Assembly: GCF_003967535.1 (NCBI RefSeq)
Contig: NZ_BIFR01000001.1
Location: forward strand, 3,905,001 to 3,969,000
Source of the DNA: Tengunoibacter tsumagoiensis
GTDB taxonomy: Bacteria > Chloroflexota > Ktedonobacteria > Ktedonobacterales > Ktedonobacteraceae
Direction of reading: 5' to 3'
DNA: 64,000 nt
Below the pieces are notes generated by a model. The model worked only from the letters and a program-made list of their open reading frames with translations. It ran no database searches and was not told the origin of the DNA. Shown here one piece after another: positions 9,502-18,872 of this stretch (within the stretch, counting starts at the first letter, position 1; each line of letters opens with the position of its first letter). The position numbers and the translations under genes are program-made.

Positions 9502-10158
9502 TTACTTGCTGTCTTCTGCTGTTTTCACCAGGTCAATAATCTCTTGATGCTGTGTTTTCATAAATTGCTGCTGTGCATCAATTTTGTGTACCAGTTCAAG
9601 AATAAGTTGCTCTTGTTGATTAATTTTCTCATTCTGGGTCGCTAAACGCTGCACAATCTCCAGTACCAGTGTATCCTGATGATCAAGATGCTCAAGAATA
9701 TGAGAGACTTCTTGCTCTCCTTTCACATCCGTTAGATAGTCGTTCTCGGCGGTCAGACGATCCTTCACGGCCTGGCGATTCTGGCTCATCATGACAAAAG
9801 GGGCGGCATAGGCTGCCTGGAAAGAGAGGGCCAGGTTTAAAAGAATAAATGGATACGGATCCCATCGGTACTTCACAAATAGTACAATATTTAGCACAAT
9901 CCAGATAAACAGGATACATGATTGAATAATGATAAAACGCCAGCTTCCAATAGTAGACGTTACCGCATCAGAAATTTTGTCACCTATTGTGAGCTTATCA
10001 TCGACCGTTTTATTGACATTAATAAGTTCTGGTTGCTCTTCGCGCTTCAGCTGCGGAAATTTCCATGAGCCAACTGCGTTAAAAAATTGTTTAATATTCT
10101 CTTCAGTCGTAGATTGAGAGTGCTGGTTGACACTCTGGCCAGGGGTTGTCTCCATCAA
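9502..10158 (-). CDS. DUF1003 membrane protein
   Basis: A 218-residue protein with the DUF1003 core: KLTIGDKISDAVTSTIGSWRFIIIQSCILFIWIVLN, then a second hydrophobic helix ending PFVMMSQNRQAVKDRLTAENDYLTDVKGEQEV, the family signature. Two transmembrane helices (about 70-125) with a short outside turn. The C-terminal 80 residues are charged and predicted coiled coil (repeated Gln/Leu heptads). Molecular role unknown; the family occurs widely in bacterial membranes. The leader contains a hairpin that ties up its ribosome binding site. Confidence 0.88.
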   Translation of the reverse strand: MMETTPGQSVNQHSQSTTEENIKQFFNAVGSWKFPQLKREEQPELINVNKTVDDKLTIGDKISDAVTSTIGSWRFIIIQSCILFIWIVLNIVLFVKYRWDPYPFILLNLALSFQAAYAAPFVMMSQNRQAVKDRLTAENDYLTDVKGEQEVSHILEHLDHQDTLVLEIVQRLATQNEKINQQEQLILELVHKIDAQQQFMKTQHQEIIDLVKTAEDSK

Positions 10159-10214
10159 AAAAACTCCTTAAGACGTTTCGAATTGTAGCTGCCTATTATT
10201 TAAACGTCTTAAGG
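10159..10214 (-). promoter_or_regulatory. 13-bp hairpin overlapping the DUF1003 ribosome binding site
   Basis: On the minus strand CCTTAAGACGTTT and its exact complement AAACGTCTTAAGG (10202-10214 and 10166-10178) form a stem. The 3' arm contributes AAGG of the AAGGAG Shine-Dalgarno, and seven Ts fill the space up to the ATG at 10158. The element therefore looks like both an intrinsic terminator (stem plus U-run) for upstream transcription and a sequestering stem for the DUF1003 start. Confidence 0.65.
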
Positions 10215-10248
10215 ATGAGTATTTGATCTGTTATTTTAAAAAGTACGG

Positions 10249-11397
10249 TCAACAACCAAGCTGCTTGGCAATAACAATACGTTGAATCTCGCTGGTTCCT
10301 TCGCCAATCTCGTTGATCTTGACGCTACGCCAATAGCGTGAAACAGGATACTCGTCCATAAACCCATACCCACCATGAATCTGTACAGCCTGATCGGCTG
10401 CTCTCTTGGCTGTTTCTGAGGCCACCAACTTAGCCATTGAGGCTTCACGCGTGTAGGATCTCCCCTGCATATGCAGCCAGGCAGCCTTATAGTACATCAG
10501 GCGAGCCAGTTCAATCTCGGTATCCATATCGGCAAGTTTAAACTGAATAGCCTGAAACCTGCTGATCGGCTGACCAAATTGTTTACGCTGTTGCGCATAG
10601 CTCAAAGCTTCATCCAGGCAGGCCTGCGCCAGACCTACGGAGAGTGCAGCAATCGCAACACGACCGGAATCAAGAATGCGAAGAAATTGTTTGAGACCAT
10701 CACCTCGCTGACCCAACTGGTTTTCTTGTGGAATGAGACAATCTTCAAAGGTTAAGGGTCGAGTATCGGAGGCTTTCCAACCCATTTTTTTATAGGGCTG
10801 CCCAATACTATAGCCAGAGGTGCCTTTGGGAACGATAAGATTTGTAATCTCAGGACGCCCATTGGACTGTGTGCCAGTGCGCGCTGTAATAGTGACGCCG
10901 CCACTCATTTCAGTACCCGCATTGGTAATAAAGACCTTGGCACCATTGATGCACCAGCCATCGTCCGACAAAGTAGCACGCGTCTGAGTGCTTCCTGAAT
11001 CTGATCCTGCCTCGGACTCCGTCAGACCAAACGCCCAGAGCTGCTCTCCACGTGTCAGGCGAGGAAGCAATTCTTCCTTCTGCTGCTGATTACCAAAGAG
11101 AAAGAAAGGGGTGGCCCCCAGTGAAGTATGAGCCTCCATCGTAATACCGACAGAGACATCGGCTCGTGAGATCTCCTCTAAAGCCAGACAATAGGAGAGA
11201 AAATCAGCGCCTGCTCCCCCATATTCCTCAGGAAAAGGGAGACCAAGCATACCGAGCTGGCCCATCTGTTGGATAATCTCGATGGGAAAACGTCCGGTCT
11301 CATCCAGTTCTGCGGCGACGGGTTTAATTACTTGTTCAGCAAAGTCTCGGCTGGTCTCGCGAATAGCCTGCTGCTCATCATTGAGTGAAAAGTCCAT
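10249..11397 (-). CDS. Acyl-CoA dehydrogenase
   Basis: A 382-residue FAD flavoenzyme of the acyl-CoA dehydrogenase superfamily, passing electrons to electron-transfer flavoprotein. The full three-domain fold is visible: FSLNDEQQAIRETSRDFAE at the start; the FAD/substrate loop WAFGLTESEAGSDSGSTQTRA (about 118-138); KVFITNAG; KMGWKASDTRPLTFEDC; then RKQFGQPISRFQAIQFKLADM. The C-terminus has AVQIHGGYGFMDEYPVSRYWRSVKINEIGEGTSEIQRIVIAK, with the catalytic-base Glu in the NEIGEGT segment as in short/branched-chain enzymes. Chain-length preference cannot be given. It is monocistronic, with no ETF gene in the window. Confidence 0.93.
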   Translation of the reverse strand: MDFSLNDEQQAIRETSRDFAEQVIKPVAAELDETGRFPIEIIQQMGQLGMLGLPFPEEYGGAGADFLSYCLALEEISRADVSVGITMEAHTSLGATPFFLFGNQQQKEELLPRLTRGEQLWAFGLTESEAGSDSGSTQTRATLSDDGWCINGAKVFITNAGTEMSGGVTITARTGTQSNGRPEITNLIVPKGTSGYSIGQPYKKMGWKASDTRPLTFEDCLIPQENQLGQRGDGLKQFLRILDSGRVAIAALSVGLAQACLDEALSYAQQRKQFGQPISRFQAIQFKLADMDTEIELARLMYYKAAWLHMQGRSYTREASMAKLVASETAKRAADQAVQIHGGYGFMDEYPVSRYWRSVKINEIGEGTSEIQRIVIAKQLGC

Positions 11398-11503
11398 CTT
11401 CCCCTCAACCTCTCTTTTTCACACCTATACAACATCTTCCTGAATAGAATACGAACTAAGATGCCTGCCGGTTAAAAAAAGGGTAAGGTTTTTAGCACAA
11501 AAC

Positions 11504-11529
11504 GGCTCACAGTTTGTTGTCTGTGAGCC
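11504..11529 (-). terminator. Intrinsic terminator downstream of metK
   Basis: A 9-bp perfect stem GGCTCACAG/CTGTGAGCC with an 8-base loop, followed on the minus strand by GTTTTG, 68 bases past the metK stop. A second short dyad, TGAGTCAT/ATGACTCA, lies at 11544-11574 between them. Confidence 0.7.
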
Positions 11530-11596
11530 ATCTTGTTCTTTGCTGAGTCATCCCTGCAAGATCGGCATGACTCATCATTAAATGTGCCTACGGTGT

Positions 11597-12847
11597 CTAC
11601 GGGAGAGCTTCATGCTCCCCTGCATAAGCGCCAACACCTTTGCGCAACATAGGAACTTTATTTAAAGCCTCCCATGGCAGATCAATGTCGGTACGACCAA
11701 AGTGGCCAAACGCTGCCGTTGGCTGATAGATTGGACGGCGCAGATTAAGCGACTGAATAATGCCAGCAGGCCTCAGATCAAAGTGCTCATTAATCAGGCG
11801 AATAATCTCTTCATCGGCCACCTTGCCCGTCCCAAACGTCTCGACAAAGAGAGAGAGAGGGCGAGCGACACCAATAGCATACGCAATCTGGAGCTCGATC
11901 CGATCAGCCAGGCCAGCAGCGACAATATTCTTGGCAATATGACGAGCAGCATAAGCAGCCGAGCGATCAACCTTTGTCGGATCTTTGCCGCTGAAAGCGC
12001 CACCGCCATGGCGGGCCATACCACCATAGGTGTCAACAATAATCTTGCGACCAGTCAGGCCAGCATCACCCATAGGACCACCAGTTACAAAGCGTCCAGT
12101 CGGGTTCACAAAGATCTTTGTCTCTTTATCCAGCAAATGTTCAGGAACGACGGGCTTAATAATATATTCCAGCACGTCGCGGCGGATCTGTTCGCGATCC
12201 ACATAATCGGCATGTTGCGTCGAAATAACGACGGTATCAACACGTACGGGACGGCCATTCTCGTACTGAATCGTCACCTGACCCTTCCCATCGGGGCGCA
12301 GATACGTCATAGGGCCATTGCCACCCCAGGACTTACGGCGTACCTGTGAGAGCTGGCGTGTGAGCTTGTGAGCAAGGCTAATGGGCAGCGGCATCAATTC
12401 AGGAGTCTCGTTACAGGCAAAACCAATCATCATGCCCTGGTCGCCAGCGCCAATACGCTCCAGCTCATCATCTGTCAATTGAGCATCGCGCGTCTCCAGA
12501 GCCTGACTCACACCCATATCAATATCTGGCGACTGCTTTCCGATCGAAGTCACCACGCCACAGGTACGATAATCAAAGCCATAATCCGCATTGATATACC
12601 CAACCTGTTCAATTGTTGACCGCACGACAGCGGGGATATCTACCCAGGCCGATGTGGTAATCTCTCCAGCTACCAGGACCAGACCAGTCGTTGTCGCGGT
12701 CTCACAAGCCACACGAGCGCTGGAATCCTGGGCCAGGATCGCATCTAGAACAGCATCGGAGATCTGATCGCATAATTTATCGGGATGCCCTTCAGTGACA
12801 GACTCACTGGTGAAAAATGTTTTTGGACTACGCATGAAACTGCTCAT
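11597..12847 (-). CDS. metK: S-adenosylmethionine synthetase
   Basis: A 416-residue enzyme making SAM from methionine and ATP. Diagnostic segments are all present: [27 protein letters not shown], the loop [16 protein letters not shown], and the phosphate loop [26 protein letters not shown]. The ATG at 12847 (MSSFMRSPK) has AAAGGAAAC upstream, so a longer frame starting at 12955 is rejected. A SAM-I riboswitch upstream links expression to the product level. The neighbouring ahcY and mtnA belong to the same methyl cycle. Confidence 0.97.
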   Translation of the reverse strand: MSSFMRSPKTFFTSESVTEGHPDKLCDQISDAVLDAILAQDSSARVACETATTTGLVLVAGEITTSAWVDIPAVVRSTIEQVGYINADYGFDYRTCGVVTSIGKQSPDIDMGVSQALETRDAQLTDDELERIGAGDQGMMIGFACNETPELMPLPISLAHKLTRQLSQVRRKSWGGNGPMTYLRPDGKGQVTIQYENGRPVRVDTVVISTQHADYVDREQIRRDVLEYIIKPVVPEHLLDKETKIFVNPTGRFVTGGPMGDAGLTGRKIIVDTYGGMARHGGGAFSGKDPTKVDRSAAYAARHIAKNIVAAGLADRIELQIAYAIGVARPLSLFVETFGTGKVADEEIIRLINEHFDLRPAGIIQSLNLRRPIYQPTAAFGHFGRTDIDLPWEALNKVPMLRKGVGAYAGEHEALP

Positions 12848-13055
12848 CAGCTGTTTCCTTTCAATTACATAAAATAGACAGAGCGACAAAGATCTGTGGA
12901 ACATCGAGCATCTTTGCACTCTACACGAGCAAGCAGTGGGCTGTGAGACCTTCACTTGCTCAAAGCGAACGAATCGACTGGCTTATCAGTCAGAGAGACG
13001 TGCGCATGATACGTGTTCTCTATCGCAAAGGTGAAACAGGGGGTCTGTCGGGGCA

Positions 13056-13209
13056 GAAAAAAACCCCTGCGTGTTCAGGGGCCTGGCTATTTATAGCACA
13101 TCCCCTCATCTTGCGGTATATACCGCCGGAATTGGCACCCTTCCTGTAAGGACAAGCGGGTTGCCGGGCTTCATCGGGCCGTTTCCCTCCACCTCTCTTG
13201 ATGAGAGCA
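13056..13209 (-). promoter_or_regulatory. SAM-I (S-box) riboswitch with terminator
   Basis: On the minus strand the aptamer core is plain: TCTCATCAAGAGAGG, GGAGGGAAACGGCCCGATGA, AGCCCGGCAACC, GGTGCCAATTCC, and a closing GATGAGGGG pairing with CTCTCATC (aptamer about 13102-13209). The intrinsic terminator follows: CCCCTG/CAGGGG (13064-13081) and a run of Ts (13056-13063). High SAM should favour termination and lower metK expression. Confidence 0.95.
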
Positions 13210-13273
13210 AACTCAACTATTCAGTTGTCTGGGATCTTTGACGCAAGGCTATCATAGCTTGTCATCGTTTATT

Positions 13274-13303
13274 ATTGTACGCTATGGTTGGGAAAGTTGT
13301 CAA
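13274..13303 (-). promoter_or_regulatory. Promoter of the metK riboswitch transcript
   Basis: TTGACA (13298-13303) and TACAAT (13274-13279), read on the minus strand, are 18 bases apart, about 65 bases before the riboswitch. Confidence 0.75.
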
Positions 13304-13510
13304 TGGTGCAAAAGAGAATTTGCATCCGTCAAGCAAAAATACCCTATTTACAGGATCAGTTAGCCACTACCACCGCATAACGGCGTACAAAAAGCGCTAT
13401 TTCGCTTAGAACGGAGGCTGTTACCAGGCCAAAACTGGTCAGGTGTGGGCTTGCCGCACGTGCAAGCCCCCAGCTTTAGCCATAGGGTTTCTAACCCTTT
13501 GAGACGATGA
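13304..13510. repeat. Cluster of short hairpins, possible IS200/IS605-type relic
   Basis: The 200 bases between the metK promoter and the ahcY stop hold no gene. They contain three closely spaced palindromes: ACCAG/CTGGT near 13422-13438, GGGCTTGC/GCAAGCCC at 13447-13469, and AGGGTT/AACCCT at 13484-13498. Strings such as GGCTAAAGCTGGGGGCTTGC on the minus strand resemble subterminal hairpins of IS200/IS605 elements. No transposase remains, so this is only suggestive; they may simply end ahcY transcription. Confidence 0.3.
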
Positions 13511-14779
13511 TCAGGTGCCAGACTCCCAGGAGTTGAGGTAGTGCTCTTGCTCAGGAGTCAGCGTATCAATCTTAACGCCCATTGCATGCAGCTTCAGGCG
13601 GGCAATCTCAGTATCGATATCGGCAGGCAGGGTATATACCTGTGGCTGCATCTCTTTCGCATGCTCGAGAATATATTCTGCGGCCAGAGCCTGATTGGCA
13701 AAGCTCATGTCCATCACGCTTGCAGGATGTCCCTCAGCAGCGGATAGATTGACCAGACGCCCCTCAGCCAGAAGATGAATATGGCGGCCATCAGCATAGG
13801 TATACTCATCAACAAAATCACGAACGCGGCGCTTCTTGACTGCCAGCTTTTCTAACTCAGGGATGTTAATCTCATCATTGAAGTGGCCAGAGTTTGCGAT
13901 GATCGCTCCATCCTTCATATGCTCCAGATGGGCCTTATCGATCACATTAATATCGCCAGTAACGGTGACAAAGACATCGCCGATAGCAGCAGCCTCAACC
14001 CCTGGCATCACACGATAGCCTTCCATCACAGCCTCAAGAGCGCGGGTAGGATTCACTTCGCAGACGACGACCTCAGATCCCATACCACGAGCACGAGAAG
14101 CAACACCACGACCACACCAGCCATAACCAATCACGACCAGCGTGCGACCAGCCAACAAAATATTGGTTGAACGAATAATAGCATCAAGCGTGCTTTGTCC
14201 AGTACCAAAGCGATTGTCAAACAGATGCTTGGTATCAGAATCATTCACTGCTACGACCGGGAACTTGAGTACGCCCTGCTTCTCCATGCTATGAAGGCGA
14301 ATCACACCCGTCGTCGTCTCTTCCATACTCCCAATGATATTGGCAATGAGCTCGGTACGCTTGGTATGAATAGTTGAAACCAGATCACAACCATCATCCA
14401 TAGTCATCTGTGGCTGGTGGTCCAGCACAGCATTAATATGTTGATAATAGATCTCTTCATTTTCGCCCTTAATAGCAAACGTAGGAATGCCATACTCGCT
14501 TACCAGAGCTGCAGCAACATCATCCTGGGTCGAAAGAGGATTTGAGGCACACAGCACCAGATCGGCACCACCTGCCTTGAGCGTAATTGCCAGATTGGCC
14601 GTCTCGGTTGTAATATGTAAACAGCCAGACATACGCACGCCTTTGAGAGGCAGATCCTTAGCAAAACGCTCGCGGATCAGGCGCAGGACGGGCATGTCTT
14701 TTGCGGCCCACTCGATACGATCTTTACCACGGGCTGAAAGAGACAGATCTCTTACATCACCCTGAGTTGAAATAGCCAT
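13511..14779 (-). CDS. ahcY: Adenosylhomocysteinase
   Basis: A 422-residue NAD-dependent enzyme splitting S-adenosylhomocysteine into adenosine and homocysteine. Visible features: [28 protein letters not shown], the [16 protein letters not shown] segment, and [16 protein letters not shown]. Then come [49 protein letters not shown] with the NAD-binding GYGWCGRG, and [12 protein letters not shown]. It is the short form lacking the about 40-residue insert found in many Proteobacteria. GGAG precedes the ATG at 14779. It lies in one direction with metK, pfkB-like and mtnA, consistent with methyl-cycle recycling. Confidence 0.96.
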   Translation of the reverse strand: MAISTQGDVRDLSLSARGKDRIEWAAKDMPVLRLIRERFAKDLPLKGVRMSGCLHITTETANLAITLKAGGADLVLCASNPLSTQDDVAAALVSEYGIPTFAIKGENEEIYYQHINAVLDHQPQMTMDDGCDLVSTIHTKRTELIANIIGSMEETTTGVIRLHSMEKQGVLKFPVVAVNDSDTKHLFDNRFGTGQSTLDAIIRSTNILLAGRTLVVIGYGWCGRGVASRARGMGSEVVVCEVNPTRALEAVMEGYRVMPGVEAAAIGDVFVTVTGDINVIDKAHLEHMKDGAIIANSGHFNDEINIPELEKLAVKKRRVRDFVDEYTYADGRHIHLLAEGRLVNLSAAEGHPASVMDMSFANQALAAEYILEHAKEMQPQVYTLPADIDTEIARLKLHAMGVKIDTLTPEQEHYLNSWESGT

Positions 14780-14962
14780 TTTTATCTCCGTCTTCCCTTC
14801 TTATGAAAACAGAACGGACACACTACAAAATGATAATCATCAATAACATCTGATGGCATTCTACAACATTTTATGCGCTGCGCCTACTTTTCAGCCACCG
14901 AGCAAGGAACATTATGCCTGCTCAGTCTCCTTCCTGGGCCTCGAACAGCTTCGTGCGTACGA

Positions 14963-15907
14963 TTAACGCTGACCAGGATACCAGTTGGTATCAAAGTGAG
15001 AGAAGGTTACCAACTCCCGATAGCGACCAGCAATCTGCTCGATCGTCAATGAGCGCAGTCCCTCGATACCAAATTTTTCGCAGGCAAAAGAACCCGTAAT
15101 ATTGCCATGAACAACGGCTCTCTTGAGATCATCAACGCTATAGTGTTGATCGGCCTGTGGCTCAACGGTGGAGAGATACCCCAGAAAACCTCCCGCAAAA
15201 GAATCACCTGCCCCTGTGGGATCCTGTACTTCTTCCAATGGATAGGAAGGGGCGCTAAAATAAGTACCATCAGTACCAAAGAGCAGCGCACCATAACTTC
15301 CTAATTTTACAACCACATAACGAATGCCCATCTCGAAGAGCTGGCGAACAGCGACTAACACACTCGGTTGTTTTGTATATTGACGAATCTCTTCCTCACT
15401 GATCAGGAGGACATCAACGCGTTTCATGACTTCGGTCAGTTCATCATACGCAGTATTGATCCACAATTCCATCGTATCCAGCACCGTTAAGCGTGGTGAA
15501 GAGACCTGATTGAGGACCTCCAATTGCAGCGTCGGCTGAATATTGGCCAGAAAAACCAGGGGCGAGTTCAAATATTGTGCGGGAACAACAGGATGGAAAT
15601 CAGCAAAAACCCCCAATTGGGTATCAAGCGTATCTCGCGTATTCATGTCCAGATGATACCGGCCACTCCAATGGAAGGTTTTTCCTTCTTCAATCTGCAA
15701 GCCAGTGAGATCGATCCCACGCTGTTTCCAGTATTCTAAATACTCTTGCGGAAAATCACTGCCGACAATAGCCACAAGATTTACACCACTATATAACGAA
15801 GCTGCCGTAGCAAAATACGAGGCAGCTCCCCCAAGAACACCTTCCTCGCGTCGGAACGGAGTCTCCACCGTATCCAATGCCACAGAACCTACAACAAGAA
15901 TCGACAT
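14963..15907 (-). CDS. PfkB-family sugar/nucleoside kinase
   Basis: A 314-residue ribokinase-fold kinase. The N-terminal motif is GGAASYFATAASLYSG (about 26-41), and the C-terminal signature DPTGAGDSFAGGFLGYL contains the catalytic Asp and anion hole GAGD. The start at 15907 follows GGAGGAGGCATAC; an in-frame ATG 18 codons upstream is rejected. It sits between ahcY (which makes adenosine) and mtnA, so an adenosine- or thioribose-related substrate is plausible. PfkB proteins are poorly predictable from sequence, so this is context-based inference only. Confidence 0.85.
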   Translation of the reverse strand: MSILVVGSVALDTVETPFRREEGVLGGAASYFATAASLYSGVNLVAIVGSDFPQEYLEYWKQRGIDLTGLQIEEGKTFHWSGRYHLDMNTRDTLDTQLGVFADFHPVVPAQYLNSPLVFLANIQPTLQLEVLNQVSSPRLTVLDTMELWINTAYDELTEVMKRVDVLLISEEEIRQYTKQPSVLVAVRQLFEMGIRYVVVKLGSYGALLFGTDGTYFSAPSYPLEEVQDPTGAGDSFAGGFLGYLSTVEPQADQHYSVDDLKRAVVHGNITGSFACEKFGIEGLRSLTIEQIAGRYRELVTFSHFDTNWYPGQR

Positions 15908-16084
15908 GTATGCCTCCTCCAGATACTTTAAAATAACCCGGAATAACTCAAAATAACTCAATGTCAGACAACTGATAACAGACTAAGCTGCAAGCCCCTT
16001 GCATCCTTTATCTACACACAGCCACAAGCCGGAGAGACGAGTCAGTCTACTCCATGCTGAACCCGACGCCGCTCAGGTTGATCT

Positions 16085-16720
16085 TCACACAGGAGTTGCA
16101 TCGCTCAGATGCTCGATCACCCCATCCAGAAATGTCACGGTTCGATTAAATTTATCCCGCGCCATCTCACGAGCAGGACCAGTATTCAGAGACTGATAGA
16201 GCTCAATGAAGCGTTCCTCAATGTGTCGAAGAATAGCAGCTAACACCTCACCATTCACCACACGATCAGGATAACGCGCCCCAAACTCTACAAGCGAGGT
16301 CACGACTGCCAGTCCACTCAGGCGTCCTAATTTATCCGCATCATAGAGCACCTGCCCCTCTGATAACACACCTCGCTCAGACTCAGAGAGTGGAACAGTA
16401 TGACTCAAAAGCGTCTGCTCGACCTTCTTGATCTGCTCATCAGAAAGATCCAACTCATTCAGAAACTCAACAGCCATCTCAGCTGATTTTACCTGATGAT
16501 CTTGAAAACCGTGTGTCACCGTCGAAATATCATGGAGATAGGCTGCAATAACCAGAATATCCATATCGAGCGTCACTGGATGATCCTCGTCAGCCTCTGC
16601 CTCTAACTCAAGAGCAAGCATCTTACAATTTGCCACGACAGCACTGACATACTGAAAACCCTCGCTCCCCATAATCTCTTCGGAATAACGGGCAACAGCT
16701 TGTAACACTTCTTTATTCAT
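16085..16720 (-). CDS. HD-domain hydrolase
   Basis: A 211-residue protein with a metal-binding HD domain: an H...HD pattern with AAYLHDIS (about 60-67), later HTVPLSE, and VLYDADKLGRLSG carrying the last Asp (about 128). This is the layout of small HD phosphohydrolases such as YfbR or the uncharacterised PF01966 proteins. Substrate unknown. Its ATG overlaps the mtnA stop by eight bases, so it is translated with mtnA and may act on a nucleotide or phosphate metabolite of methionine salvage. Confidence 0.8.
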   Translation of the reverse strand: MNKEVLQAVARYSEEIMGSEGFQYVSAVVANCKMLALELEAEADEDHPVTLDMDILVIAAYLHDISTVTHGFQDHQVKSAEMAVEFLNELDLSDEQIKKVEQTLLSHTVPLSESERGVLSEGQVLYDADKLGRLSGLAVVTSLVEFGARYPDRVVNGEVLAAILRHIEERFIELYQSLNTGPAREMARDKFNRTVTFLDGVIEHLSDATPV

Positions 16721-17852
16721 CTAAAGATGATACCTTCTCGTTAGATATTGCACACATCTGTTGGAGCGTCTGCACATACGGCGAGCGTGCAATACCTTTT
16801 TCGGTAATAATGGCTGAAATAAGATGATGGGGGGTGACGTCAAAGGCAGGATTGGCGATTGCAACGCCCAATGGAGCAATCATTTGACCACCTAAAGAGC
16901 TGACCTCACCCGGGTCCCGTTGCTCGATAGGAATCCCATCCCCGGTCTCCAGCGCCAGATCAATGGTAGAGCAGGGAGCAACGACATAGAGCGGAATGCC
17001 ATGGGCCTGGGCGAGAACGGCAACGCTATAGGTTCCAATTTTGTTGGCAATATCTCCATTCGCTGTAATGCGATCGGCCCCAACAAAAATGGCCTGGATC
17101 TTCCCCTGACGCATAAATGTCCCCGCCATATTATCGGTAATCAACGTACAGGGGACCTGTGAGCGCTGAAGCTCCCAGGCGGTCAATCGAGCCCCTTGTA
17201 AGACGGGACGCGTCTCATCCACATAGACATGAAGCTGTTTCCCTTGCCGTTGAGCAGTATAAATTGGAGCCAGAGCCGACCCGAGACCAGAGGTAGCTAA
17301 AGCGCCTGCATTGCAATGCGTGAGAAGCGACATCCCATCAACAATCAGGCTTGCCCCATACCGACCCATCTGAAGGCAGGCTGCTGCATCCTCAGCAGCG
17401 ATTGTATGCGCCTCCATCTGTACCCGCTCCACCAGCGCAGCCACAGAACTGGTCTCAACCAGCACACTCTGTGCAGCCAGTAGCATACGTTCGAGTGCCC
17501 AGGCAAGATTCACTGCGGTAGGGCGCGTCTGACGTAACAGTTGAGCAGTACGAAACAACTGCTCTTGCGCCAGAGCCAGAGAGAGCTCGTGGCCTTGCTG
17601 CTCATAGTCGTAAACAATCCTTCGGAGAGCGAGAGCCAGACCGAAAGCCGCAGTCACACCAATGGCAGGCGCACCACGAACGCGCAGACTGGTAATCGCC
17701 TCGGCAACTGCTAGCTCATGTGTCAAAGAAAGCTCAACAACCTGCTGCGGCAATAACGTCTGGTCCAACAGACCAAGCGAGAAAGAAGGAGTAGCAGATG
17801 GATCTTCATTCCACCAGACTGTTCGTACTGGTGGCTGCAATTGATCATCCAT
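16713..17852 (-). CDS. mtnA: S-methyl-5-thioribose-1-phosphate isomerase
   Basis: A 379-residue methionine-salvage enzyme that converts methylthioribose-1-phosphate to methylthioribulose-1-phosphate. It belongs to the eIF2B-like family. Visible signatures: TVWWNE at the start, AITSLRVRGAPAIGVTAAFGLALAL, RPTAVNLAWAL, LLTHCNAGALATSGLGSAL with the catalytic Cys, VDETRPVLQGARLTAWEL, and ADRITANGDIANKIGTYSVAVLA with the catalytic Asp. The start at 17852 has GGGAGG ten bases upstream. First gene of a minus-strand group with the HD gene and, further down, pfkB, ahcY and metK. Confidence 0.93.
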   Translation of the reverse strand: MDDQLQPPVRTVWWNEDPSATPSFSLGLLDQTLLPQQVVELSLTHELAVAEAITSLRVRGAPAIGVTAAFGLALALRRIVYDYEQQGHELSLALAQEQLFRTAQLLRQTRPTAVNLAWALERMLLAAQSVLVETSSVAALVERVQMEAHTIAAEDAAACLQMGRYGASLIVDGMSLLTHCNAGALATSGLGSALAPIYTAQRQGKQLHVYVDETRPVLQGARLTAWELQRSQVPCTLITDNMAGTFMRQGKIQAIFVGADRITANGDIANKIGTYSVAVLAQAHGIPLYVVAPCSTIDLALETGDGIPIEQRDPGEVSSLGGQMIAPLGVAIANPAFDVTPHHLISAIITEKGIARSPYVQTLQQMCAISNEKVSSLDE

Positions 17853-18140
17853 GAAAAACGAACCTCCCAGACCTCTCCTCGTTGGAGTAAAGCATGAAGA
17901 CAAATTTGGACATAGTCCCCCGATTTTATGTAACGAGGTGGTAACGCAAGCATGACATTATCCACCAAATAGTACTAAGGAAGAGGGAAAGAATAGCGGG
18001 AATTCCACCAAAGTATGCTAACATGATAGACGATACATCACCCAACTGCAAGGTATTATTGTTTCCTCCCCACGCTTGAAGGCTGGGGTGTCCCAATTGA
18101 AGGTGATGACTACTTTAGCATGTTACTGATAGCGTTGGTT

Positions 18141-18259
18141 GTCCGTTCCACTAGACAGAAGGAAAATGTATTTCCGGTCCGCCCGACGAGTACTTGCAAT
18201 CGTCGCCTTGATAGCGGCAGATCACCGGAGGTAGATACTGTCTTTTGCATGGAACGGAC
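18141..18259 (+). promoter_or_regulatory. Nested multi-helix leader upstream of an ECF sigma gene
   Basis: The 393 bases between mtnA and the sigma gene hold no ORF worth calling. They contain nested complementary segments: GTCCGTTCCA (18141-18150) with TGGAACGGAC (18250-18259), AGACAG (18153-18158) with CTGTCT (18238-18243), TCCGGT (18173-18178) with ACCGGA (18224-18229), and CGACGA (18184-18189) with TCGTCG (18200-18205). All helices are compatible in one fold and end 38 bases before the start codon. I recognise no known riboswitch class. A CCCCA/TGGGG hairpin lies just upstream at 18068-18088. Confidence 0.5.
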
Positions 18260-18296
18260 AAAAGAGAAACAGTAGCTATCGAAGGGATAGTAGCGC

Positions 18297-18872
18297 ATGG
18301 TCCGGGTGGAAACCAAGGAACAAGCTTGGTCGTTTGAGCAGATCTACGACGAATATAAAACACCTATCTATAATTATGTCTATCATCTGGTAGGTGATCG
18401 TGAGCAAGCAGACGATTTAACACAGGATACGTTTTTAAAGGCGTTTCGAGCGCTCCCAAAAATGGATGCTAACCTGAAATTGTCCGCGTGGCTCTATCGT
18501 ATTGCGACCAATACTGCCTATGATGCATTACGACGTCGCAAGTTGATTGCCTGGTTACCCTGGCAAGATCTTGATCACGAGCCAGCAGACATTGAAGGCG
18601 CAGATCCACAGGAGATTTATGGGACTACGGAGCTCGTGCGCGCGGCTTTGCGTCTCATGCCCCAACAATATAGAGCGGCTCTCCTCCTGTATACCCAGGA
18701 AGGGTTCTCATACAGCGAAATTGCTCAGACGCTCAATATTGCAGAGAGTGGCGTTAAAATGTATCTTTCGCGCGCGCGGCAGTCGTTTAGGGAACAGTAT
18801 CGAGCCCTGGAACAAGGGGAGGCGCACCATGAGATGCGGGCAAGTCAAGGATCTGCTAAGCGCGTACCTTGA
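18297..18872 (+). CDS. ECF-type RNA polymerase sigma factor
   Basis: A compact 191-residue group 4 sigma factor. Sigma-2 is FEQIYDEYKTPIYNYVYHLVGDREQADDLTQDTFLKAF followed by AWLYRIATNTAYDALRRRK. Sigma-4 is LMPQQYRAALLLYTQEGFSYSEIAQTLNIAESGVKMYLSRARQSF. Its 3' end overlaps the next gene, an anti-sigma factor, by 44 bases, so the two are co-translated. It is closely similar in sigma-2 to the sigma factor at 6741 but lacks that protein's acidic extension and long linker, suggesting paralogues. The leader is strongly structured. Confidence 0.93.
   Translation: MVRVETKEQAWSFEQIYDEYKTPIYNYVYHLVGDREQADDLTQDTFLKAFRALPKMDANLKLSAWLYRIATNTAYDALRRRKLIAWLPWQDLDHEPADIEGADPQEIYGTTELVRAALRLMPQQYRAALLLYTQEGFSYSEIAQTLNIAESGVKMYLSRARQSFREQYRALEQGEAHHEMRASQGSAKRVP

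Noticed and set aside
18068..18088. CCCCA/TGGGG hairpin resembling an IS200/IS605 end
   Set aside because: Too short, with no transposase or guide-RNA scaffold around it; mentioned only as part of the leader region.
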